Source: a bacterium (GTDB taxonomy: Bacteria; Verrucomicrobiota; Verrucomicrobiae; Opitutales; Opitutaceae). From it: a stretch of DNA of 11,385 nucleotides. The position numbers and the translations under genes are program-made. Under the pieces are notes generated by a model. It saw only the letters and a list, made by a program, of their open reading frames with translations. It ran no database searches and had not been told where the DNA came from. The stretch covers positions 1 to 11,385 of the forward strand of contig JAJXYI010000207.1 of NCBI GenBank assembly GCA_021780625.1, in the 5' to 3' direction. Shown piece by piece: positions 5,874 to 11,385 of this stretch (the first letter of the stretch is position 1; each line of letters opens with the position of its first letter).

Positions 5874-6309
5874 CGACGTGGTGATGTCCGCGCGCAAAAT
5901 GCCCCGGACGGAATACCCCTGTCACCGGGTGGGCGTGCACGTGGAGGCGCTCGAACAGCGCGCGCACCGCGGGTTCGTCGAGAGCCAGCAGGCGCTCGGG
6001 CTCGGAGCAAAGTTCCAGGTGCATGTTTCCCACGGCCCAGCCAAGGCCGGCGGCCGCCGAAGCGGGCATGTCCAGCGCCACTTCCAGCAGCGCCTCGGGC
6101 AGCTGCTCAAGCACGTAACGCGTCGTGTCGTTCTGAAAAACCGTGTCCCCGTGACGGAGCGGATGCTCCAACTCGAAACCAAACTCCGTGCCGTCCTCCG
6201 CCACACCGCGCCAGCGGCGTTTCGCGACCTGCAGGCGTTCGGCGCGGAGCGCAACAGCGGGAAGCGCTGGGTTCGGTGCGGCGACGGGAGAATGAATCAG
6301 ATGGAGCAT
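5845..6309 (-). CDS. ureE: Urease nickel metallochaperone UreE
   Basis: 154 residues. UreE binds nickel and hands it to the UreDFG complex. It has the N-terminal peptide-binding-like domain (about 1-72), then the metal-binding domain with GNMHLEL at 94-100 (H97 at the conserved nickel site) and HVHAH at 123-127. The C-terminal tail HFARGHHHVDELGHGHHH (137-154) holds nine histidines and resembles the nickel-storing tails of some UreE proteins. The ATG at 6309 begins directly at the conserved region; a longer frame to 6342 would translate repeat C. The 3' end overlaps ureF by 29 bp. The leader carries a solo C arm about 20 bp upstream, and there is no Shine-Dalgarno. Confidence 0.93.
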   Translation of the reverse strand: MLHLIHSPVAAPNPALPAVALRAERLQVAKRRWRGVAEDGTEFGFELEHPLRHGDTVFQNDTTRYVLEQLPEALLEVALDMPASAAAGLGWAVGNMHLELCSEPERLLALDEPAVRALFERLHVHAHPVTGVFRPGHFARGHHHVDELGHGHHH

Positions 6310-6327
6310 GAGGAAATGGGAAGGAGA

Positions 6328-6358
6328 TCGAACAGAAGGCAACGAAGGGAACGAAGCG
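6328..6358 (-). repeat. Solo repeat C arm in the ureE leader
   Basis: It contains GAACAGAAG-GCA-ACGAAGGGAACGAAG on the plus strand, the same as the left arms at 4995 and 8953. Unlike those, no inverted partner is found in the remaining spacer, whose other half is occupied by an A-type pair. It lies about 20 bp before the ureE start with the pyrimidine-rich strand as the sense strand. Confidence 0.75.
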
Positions 6359-6412
6359 CCAGAGGTGGACGGAGTCAGTGCGGGTTATGGGAGACCAGAA
6401 TCAGGAAACAGG

Positions 6413-6539
6413 GGATTGGAACCACAGAGACACAGAGGGTACGGAGAAAGGCCGAAGGACTGAAATTCTGGCATTTGGAAATCGGGCCTTCGACTTCTGG
6501 TTCTCTGTGTCCTCTGTGTCTCTGTGGTTCACCAAATCC
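6413..6539. repeat. Repeat family A, inverted pair between ureC and ureE
   Basis: AACCACAGAGACACAGAGG at 6420-6438 is a perfect 19-bp inverse of 6511-6529. The symmetry continues imperfectly inwards (AAAGGCCGAAG near 6447 against CGGGCCTTCG near 6483) and outwards (GGATTGG at 6413 against CCAAATCC at 6532-6539). The element is thus one large foldback of about 127 bp, like a short palindromic MITE or an ERIC-type intergenic repeat. Its right end is 9 bp after the ureC stop. From memory, the translated form NHRDTEGTEK is common among spurious database proteins. Confidence 0.8.
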
Positions 6540-6548
6540 GGGGCGTAT

Positions 6549-8315
6549 TCAAAACAGGAAATACCGCTGCGCCATCGGAAGGACCTTGGCCGGTTCGCAG
6601 GTGAGCACGCGGCCGTCGGCCTTCACCGTATAGGTCTCGGGATCCACCTCGATGTGGGGCAGGGCGTCGTTGAGCACCATGTCCTTCTTGCCGACCGTGC
6701 GGCAGCGCCGCACCGGTTCAAGCCGGCGACGCAGGCCGAGTCCCGCGAGCACGCCGCCGTCGACCGCGGCCTGGCTGACGAAGGTGACATTGGTCGAACC
6801 GAGCGCCCGGCCCGCCGCGCCAAACTGCGGCCGGTAGAACGTGGGTTGCGGCGTGGGAATGGATGCGTTCGGGTCGCCCATGTTCGCCCAGGCGATGAAC
6901 CCTCCCTTCAGGACCAGCTCGGGCTTCACGCCGAACAACGCCGGCTTGAACACCACGAGGTCCGCGAGTTTGCCCACCTCGAGCGAGCCAATCACGTGCG
7001 CCATGCCATGGACCACCGCGGGGTTGATCGTGTACTTCGCAAGATAACGCAGGACGCGGAAGTTGTCCGCAGCCGGATGGATAGTGCCGGAGAGCGCGCC
7101 GAACTGGAGCTTCATCTTGTGCGCCGTCTGCCAGGTGCGGAGGATCACTTCGCCCACACGTCCCATCGCCTGCGAATCCGACGAGGTCATGGAAATCGCC
7201 CCCAGGTCGTGCAGGCAGTCCTCGGCGGCGATCGTCTCGGGCCGGATGCGCGACTCGGCAAACGCGACGTCCTCGGGAATCTTCGCGTCGAGATGGTGGC
7301 AGACCATGAGCATGTCCAAGTGCTCGTCGATCGTGTTCACCGTGAAGGGACGGGTCGGGTTGGTGGAGGAGGGCAGGACGTTGGCCTCGCCGCAGACGCG
7401 GATGATGTCGGGGGCGTGTCCGCCGCCCGCACCCTCCGAGTGGAAGGTGTGGATCGTGCGGCCTTTGAAGGCGGCGATCGTGTCCTCGACGAAGCCCGCC
7501 TCGTTGAGCGTGTCGGTGTGGATGGCGACCTGGACGTCGAACTCGTCGGCCACGCCCAGGCACACGTCGATCGCGGCGGGCGTGGTGCCCCAGTCCTCGT
7601 GAAGTTTCAGGCCGATGGCACCCGCTCGCACCTGTTCGCGCAGCGGCTCGGGGGTGCCGGCGTTTCCCTTTCCGAGGAAGCCCAGGTTCATCGGATAGGC
7701 CTCGGCGGCCTCGATCATGCGATGCAGGTTCCAGGCGCCGGGCGTGCAGGTCGTGGCGAAGGTGCCCGTCGCCGGCCCCGTGCCGCCGCCCAGCATCGTG
7801 GTGACACCGGAGGAGATCGCCTCGTCGATCTGCTGCGGACAGATGAAATGGATGTGCGAGTCGATGCCGCCCGCGGTCACGATGCAGCCCTCACCGGCGA
7901 TGACCTCCGTGCCTGCGCCCACGATCATGGGATTCTTCCGGCCGGTGCGGGGATCGGCAAAAACGGAGCCGATTCCGTTCTGAATGCCGGGGTTGCCGGC
8001 GTGGCCGATGCCCACGATCAGGCCATGCTTGATGCCGATGTCGGCCTTGATGACGCCGAGAACCGGATCGAGGATCAGGGCGTTGGTGACGACGAGGTCG
8101 AGCGACTCCGCGTCCAGCGCGGTGGGCGATTGGCCCATGCCGTCGCGGATGACCTTTCCGCCGCCAAACTTGATTTCGTTTCCGTAGCCGCCGCCCTCGG
8201 CGATCAGGTCGCGCTCGACCTGCACGAAAAGCTCGGTATCCGCGAGCCGGATGCGATCGCCCACGGTGGGGCCGAACATCTCGGCGTACTGGCGTCGGGT
8301 GAGTCGGAGGGGCAT
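6549..8315 (-). CDS. ureC: Urease alpha subunit UreC
   Basis: 588 residues. This is the catalytic subunit of nickel urease, hydrolysing urea to ammonia and carbamate. All active-site residues are present at Klebsiella numbering plus 20: nickel ligands H154 and H156 (IDSHIHF), the carbamylated bridging K237 ([11 protein letters not shown]), H266, H292 and D380, and the mobile flap C339-H340 (MLMVCHH). KVIRDGMGQ near the N-terminus and the terminal [10 protein letters not shown] are typical. It is about 20 residues longer than the Klebsiella protein. Most of the gain lies before the first histidine ligands: a 4-residue EGGG-type extension near residue 40, and about 12 residues around 115-128 ([12 protein letters not shown]) between GNPGIQ and [11 protein letters not shown]. 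The ATG at 8315 lies 2 bp after the ureB stop, so translation is probably coupled. The 239-bp spacer that follows is filled by repeats A and C. Confidence 0.98.
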   Translation of the reverse strand: MPLRLTRRQYAEMFGPTVGDRIRLADTELFVQVERDLIAEGGGYGNEIKFGGGKVIRDGMGQSPTALDAESLDLVVTNALILDPVLGVIKADIGIKHGLIVGIGHAGNPGIQNGIGSVFADPRTGRKNPMIVGAGTEVIAGEGCIVTAGGIDSHIHFICPQQIDEAISSGVTTMLGGGTGPATGTFATTCTPGAWNLHRMIEAAEAYPMNLGFLGKGNAGTPEPLREQVRAGAIGLKLHEDWGTTPAAIDVCLGVADEFDVQVAIHTDTLNEAGFVEDTIAAFKGRTIHTFHSEGAGGGHAPDIIRVCGEANVLPSSTNPTRPFTVNTIDEHLDMLMVCHHLDAKIPEDVAFAESRIRPETIAAEDCLHDLGAISMTSSDSQAMGRVGEVILRTWQTAHKMKLQFGALSGTIHPAADNFRVLRYLAKYTINPAVVHGMAHVIGSLEVGKLADLVVFKPALFGVKPELVLKGGFIAWANMGDPNASIPTPQPTFYRPQFGAAGRALGSTNVTFVSQAAVDGGVLAGLGLRRRLEPVRRCRTVGKKDMVLNDALPHIEVDPETYTVKADGRVLTCEPAKVLPMAQRYFLF

Positions 8316-8317
8316 GG

Positions 8318-8632
8318 TCAGTCGAGTTTGCCGTTGATCAGGGCGTTGAGGCCGTAGACCTCGCGCGCTCCGGCGAGCGCGACGAGTTCGACGGTCCGGG
8401 TGTCGCCGGCCTCGAAGCGGACGGCGGTCCCGGCGGGAATATTGAGGCGATAGCCGCGCGCGGCGGCACGGTCGAATCGGAGGGCGGCGTTCACCTCGAA
8501 GAAATGAAAATGCGAGCCGACCTGGATCGGGCGGTCCCCGGTGTTGGCCACCGAGACCGTCTTCGTCTCGAGCCCAAGGTTAGCCTCGAGCGTTGCGGTG
8601 TCAGCTGCGGGAATGAGTTCGCCGGGGATCAT
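8318..8632 (-). CDS. ureB: Urease beta subunit UreB
   Basis: 104 residues, the usual size of a separate beta subunit. It packs against UreC in the (alpha beta gamma)3 enzyme and has no catalytic residue. Family features are the MIPGELIP start, [21 protein letters not shown] at about 28-48, [19 protein letters not shown] at 51-69, and [15 protein letters not shown] with the terminal [11 protein letters not shown]. It begins 2 bp after the ureA stop and ends 2 bp before the ureC start; neither junction contains a clear Shine-Dalgarno, suggesting coupled translation of the three subunits. Confidence 0.97.
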   Translation of the reverse strand: MIPGELIPAADTATLEANLGLETKTVSVANTGDRPIQVGSHFHFFEVNAALRFDRAAARGYRLNIPAGTAVRFEAGDTRTVELVALAGAREVYGLNALINGKLD

Positions 8633-8634
8633 GG

Positions 8635-8937
<303 letters not shown>

Positions 8938-8952
8938 GGGGGGAATGCAGGA

Positions 8953-9211
8953 TTGAACAGAAGGAAACGAAGAGAACGAAGAGGGTGGAGGCAGGCTGAG
9001 CTCGGGTTGGCAGGACTGTCGCAATCGAAAAGGAGTTGGAGGGAGCGAATCATCCGCTCATGGGAAGCGAACCGGAAAGAGGGAAGGAGTGTTCAGCATA
9101 GCACCCTTGGCTGAAGCAAGATTCCAGTGCCCGCTTTTTTTAGGATAACGCCATTCCCCTTGAGATGATCTGCGGTCAAACGCTTCGTTCTCTTCGTTTC
9201 CTTCTGTTCAA
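8953..9211. repeat. Repeat family C, inverted pair between urtE and ureA
   Basis: A perfect 29-bp inverted repeat. The left arm at 8953-8981 starts TTGAACAGAAGGAAACG and ends GAACGAAG; the right arm at 9183-9211 is its exact reverse complement. The arms bracket about 200 bp of the 304-bp urtE-ureA spacer. The interior contains a T7 run at 9135-9141 but no gene, no convincing promoter and no standard terminator. In the minus-strand message the right arm comes 30 nt after the urtE stop and the left arm ends 15 nt before the ureA ATG. Confidence 0.85.
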
Positions 9212-9241
9212 ATTTCCGGTGACAGGGATCGGCCCGGGCGG

Positions 9242-9946
9242 TCAGACCTGCAGGTGGAGACGGACGACATCGTCGGTGAGTTCGGAGATGGGGCCGGAGG
9301 CGACGACGGTGCCGCGGTCCATGGCGTAGAACTGATCGCCCACCTCGCGGCAAAAATCAACATACTGCTCGACGAGGAGGATGGTGAGCCCGGACTCGGA
9401 TTTCAGGCGTTTGATCGTGTCGCCGATCTCGTCGATGATGGAGGGCTGGATGCCCTCAGTGGGTTCGTCGAGGATGAGCAGCTTTGGCTGGGTGAGCAGG
9501 GCCCGGGCGATGGCGAGCTGCTGCTGCTGTCCTCCGGAGAGCACGCCACCCTTGCGGGCGAGCATGGACTTGAGCACCGGGAAGAGCGTGTAGACCCGTT
9601 CCAGCGCCGCAGCGTCGGAGGCGCGGCCGCGCCGGTGGACGACGAGCCCTATCTGGAGGTTTTCCTCCACCGTGAGGTGAGGGAAGATGTCTCGCCCCTG
9701 GGGCACGTAGCCGATGCCGCGCAGCGCGCGCTGGTCGGTGCGGAGACCGTCGAGCGGTTCGCCCGCGAGGGTGATGCTGCCGTCGCGCAGGGGAAGCAGC
9801 CCCATGATGGTGCGCAGGGTGGTCGTCTTTCCGACGCCGTTGCGTCCCATGAGGCAGACAACCTGGCCGGCGGGCGCCTCGAGGTCGAAGCCGCGCAGGA
9901 TGCGGGAGCCGCCGATGTCGGCCTGAATTCCGGTGAGTGAAAGCAT
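9242..9946 (-). CDS. urtE: Urea ABC transporter ATP-binding protein UrtE
   Basis: 234 residues, a LivF-like ATPase of the high-affinity urea importer, working with UrtD at the cytoplasmic face of the UrtB/UrtC permease. The Walker A motif GRNGVGKTT is at 34-42, the Q-loop in YVPQGRDIFPHLTVEENL, the signature LSGGQQQQLAIARALL at 136-151, the Walker B LLILDEPTEGIQPS at 156-169, and the switch region LLVEQYVDF at 190-198 with Gln in the H-loop place, as is usual in LivF-type proteins. DEPTEGIQPSI is a good marker for UrtE over generic LivF. The start at ATG 9946 is 12 bp after the urtD stop and is the only one in the window with a clear Shine-Dalgarno (AGGAG). A 304-bp repeat spacer then leads to ureA. 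Confidence 0.95.
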   Translation of the reverse strand: MLSLTGIQADIGGSRILRGFDLEAPAGQVVCLMGRNGVGKTTTLRTIMGLLPLRDGSITLAGEPLDGLRTDQRALRGIGYVPQGRDIFPHLTVEENLQIGLVVHRRGRASDAAALERVYTLFPVLKSMLARKGGVLSGGQQQQLAIARALLTQPKLLILDEPTEGIQPSIIDEIGDTIKRLKSESGLTILLVEQYVDFCREVGDQFYAMDRGTVVASGPISELTDDVVRLHLQV

Positions 9947-9955
9947 GGCGATCGA

Positions 9956-9960
9956 CTCCT
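9956..9960 (-). promoter_or_regulatory. Shine-Dalgarno for urtE, overlapping the urtD stop
   Basis: On the minus strand the sequence TAGGAGTCGATCGCCATG contains AGGAG nine bases before the urtE ATG. The TAG stop codon of urtD shares its last two bases with this site, so a terminating ribosome would sit right on it. It is the clearest ribosome binding site in a window where other starts mostly lack one. Confidence 0.65.
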
Positions 9961-10711
9961 ATTTGCCGCGACCGAGGTACACCTCGCGCACCCGGGGATG
10001 TTTCTGCACGAAATCGAAAGTGCCCTCGCACAAGACGCTGCCCTGGTGCAGCACGGTGACGGTCCCGTCGCGTGCGATCTGCTTCACGAAGGTCATGTCG
10101 TGCTCCACGACCACGATCGTGTGCTTTCCCGCGAGACTGATCAGCAGTTCCCCCGTGCGCGCCGTTTCCTCGTCGGTCATTCCGGCCGCTGGCTCGTCGA
10201 CGAGCAGCACCTCGGGTTCCTGGGCGAGCAGCATGCCGATCTCGAGCCACTGCTTTTCGCCGTGCGCGAGCTGTCCGGCGAGCCAGTGGCGCTTTTCCGA
10301 GAGTCGAATGAGTTCCAGCAGCTCGTCGATGCGCGTGCGCTGGGCGGGCGTGATCCGACTGAACAGCGTCGCGAAGACGCCGCGGGGGCCCTTAAGCGAA
10401 AGGAGGATGTTTTCCCAGACGGTGTGGTCCGTGTAAACCGAGGGCGTCTGGAACTTCCGGCCTATGCCCAGCCGGTTGATCTGATGCTCGTTCAGGGAGG
10501 TCAGGTCGATGTCCTGGCCGAAGATGATCGAGCCGGAATCCGGCTTCGCCCGACCCGTGAGCAGGTCGAAGAAGGTGGACTTCCCGGCTCCGTTGGGGCC
10601 GATGACCGTGCGCAGCTCCCCCTTGAACAGATAGAACGTCAGGTTCGAGATGGCCTTGAAACCATCGTAGGTCTTGGTGACGTCCTCGACGTTGAGAATC
10701 GGATGGCTCAT
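9959..10711 (-). CDS. urtD: Urea ABC transporter ATP-binding protein UrtD
   Basis: 250 residues, the LivG-like ATPase of the urea importer. The Walker [10 protein letters not shown] is at 38-46, the Q-loop region has [19 protein letters not shown], and the Walker [16 protein letters not shown] is at 168-182 followed by VVEHDM with H204. The ABC signature reads [15 protein letters not shown] rather than LSGGQ; this LSHG(E/Q)KQWLEI form is typical of UrtD and supports the assignment over a branched-chain amino acid transporter. The ATG at 10711 overlaps the urtC stop in a 4-bp ATGA, indicating tight translational coupling. A much longer frame upstream is just a shadow of urtC. Confidence 0.95.
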   Translation of the reverse strand: MSHPILNVEDVTKTYDGFKAISNLTFYLFKGELRTVIGPNGAGKSTFFDLLTGRAKPDSGSIIFGQDIDLTSLNEHQINRLGIGRKFQTPSVYTDHTVWENILLSLKGPRGVFATLFSRITPAQRTRIDELLELIRLSEKRHWLAGQLAHGEKQWLEIGMLLAQEPEVLLVDEPAAGMTDEETARTGELLISLAGKHTIVVVEHDMTFVKQIARDGTVTVLHQGSVLCEGTFDFVQKHPRVREVYLGRGK

Positions 10712-11385
10712 GTGCGGTCGGGTTCGGGGGCGGGTTTGGCCTCGGGCGACTCCGCGCCGGCCACCGGCTCGATCGCCCGCGTGCGGCGGTACTTTCGGAC
10801 GAGTTCGCCGATGCGCGTCGGCAGGCTCACGATGCCGCCGGGAAGGAAGAGCACGACCAGGATGAACATGCCACCGAGGATGAAGAGCCACAGGTCGGGA
10901 AATGCGCGGGTGGCCCAGCTCTTGATCGCGTTGACGACGATGGCCCCGATGATCGGTCCGATCAGCGTCCCGCGTCCGCCCACCGCCACCCAGACGATGA
11001 CCTCCAGCGACTTGTCGGTCGCCATTTCGCTCGGGTTGATGATGCCCACCTGTGGCACATAGAGGGCGCCGGCGAGACCGGCGATCACCGCGCACACGAC
11101 GAACACGAACAGCTTGAAGTTGGGAGTCGAATACCCGGAAAACAGCACGCGGTTCTCGCTGTCGCGGATCGCGCGCTGGACCTTGCCGAACTTCGACGAC
11201 GTGAGCCAGCGGCAGAATCCGTAGGTTGCGAACAGAAGCACGCCGGTCAGGAGGTACAGCACCCGCTGCGTGGCCGCGTTGCGCAGGTCGTAGCCGAGCA
11301 CGAACTTGAAGTCGGTCAGCCCGTTGTTTCCGCCGAACGTGAAGTCGTTTCGGAAAAACATCAGGCAGGCCGCGTAGGTGAGCGC
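10708..11385 (-). CDS. urtC: Urea ABC transporter permease UrtC, 5' end missing
   Basis: 225 residues of the C-terminal part are present; the frame runs open through the right edge and the start lies outside. UrtC is the LivM-like inner-membrane permease that pairs with UrtB to form the urea channel. NNGLTDF (about residues 18-24 of the visible part) is typical of UrtC. At least four hydrophobic spans are visible: [34 protein letters not shown], a span around [20 protein letters not shown], which includes the conserved permease loop that contacts the ATPase, and [21 protein letters not shown]. The protein ends in a charged, Pro/Glu-rich cytoplasmic tail ([20 protein letters not shown]). Its stop overlaps the urtD start. 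urtA (binding protein) and urtB are expected just to the right. Confidence 0.94.
   Translation of the reverse strand, partial: ALTYAACLMFFRNDFTFGGNNGLTDFKFVLGYDLRNAATQRVLYLLTGVLLFATYGFCRWLTSSKFGKVQRAIRDSENRVLFSGYSTPNFKLFVFVVCAVIAGLAGALYVPQVGIINPSEMATDKSLEVIVWVAVGGRGTLIGPIIGAIVVNAIKSWATRAFPDLWLFILGGMFILVVLFLPGGIVSLPTRIGELVRKYRRTRAIEPVAGAESPEAKPAPEPDRT

Noticed and set aside
6378..8357. A 659-codon open frame on the plus strand opposite ureC
   Set aside because: It is the antisense shadow of a strongly conserved ureC in GC-rich DNA. Its translation is rich in Arg, Gly, His and Asp without any recognisable domain, and it also runs through repeat A.
9095..9120. Possible sigma-70 promoter for ureA (minus-strand TATGCT with TTGCTT)
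   Set aside because: The spacer is only about 13 bp, and no alternative -35 box is found at 16-18 bp.
9116..9132. Sigma-54-like promoter for ureA on the minus strand (GGGCAC ... TTGC)
   Set aside because: The distance between the GG and GC elements is two bases longer than the strict sigma-54 spacing, and the -24 element is imperfect.

Overview
The window looks like chromosomal DNA of a high-GC Gram-negative bacterium. I lean towards Verrucomicrobiota, family Opitutaceae. The grounds are the high GC, the near absence of Shine-Dalgarno sequences before start codons, and dense short intergenic repeats whose spurious translations (for example NHRDTEGTEK, ARSEERE, FVPFV.FCSN) I associate with that kind of genome. 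The placement is inference, because no rRNA or phylogenetic marker is present.

Layout. From 227 to 1000 (+) there is a short-chain dehydrogenase/reductase. From about 997 to 1338 there is a spacer made of repeats and palindromes. From 1339 to 3308 (+) there is an accessory strip: a C-terminally truncated RES-domain toxin fragment, an A/T-richer stretch with an orphan protein resembling the core-binding domain of tyrosine recombinases, a 45-residue small ORF framed by hairpins, and an orphan Xre/MbcA/ParS-type antitoxin. From 3346 to the right edge, all on the minus strand, there is a urea-use locus. In transcription order it reads urtC (cut by the window edge), urtD, urtE, ureA, ureB, ureC, ureE, ureF, ureG, ureD. 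The Xre gene and ureD converge with 37 bp between them.

How the genes work together. UrtCDE are the second permease and the two ATPases of a high-affinity urea ABC transporter; urtA and urtB should lie just beyond the right edge. UreABC form the nickel urease, and all metal ligands and the catalytic flap histidine are present in UreC. UreE delivers nickel, and UreF, UreG and UreD form the GTP-dependent activation complex. Imported urea is split to ammonia and carbonate for nitrogen assimilation.

The most unusual feature is the spacing of the urease genes. Genes are tightly packed within urtCDE, ureABC and ureEF, but the four larger gaps (urtE-ureA, ureC-ureE, ureF-ureG, ureG-ureD) are each filled by short repeats. 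Three families, here called A, B and C, occur mostly as inverted arm pairs: one arm just after a stop codon and the other just before the next start codon. The pyrimidine-rich strand is always the sense strand of the downstream gene. The same arrangement precedes the SDR gene (solo B) and the RES fragment (A pair). The arms of a pair match each other better than they match other copies, which suggests selected or recently formed RNA foldbacks. This, together with the small framed ORFs of the accessory strip, is what I would examine first.
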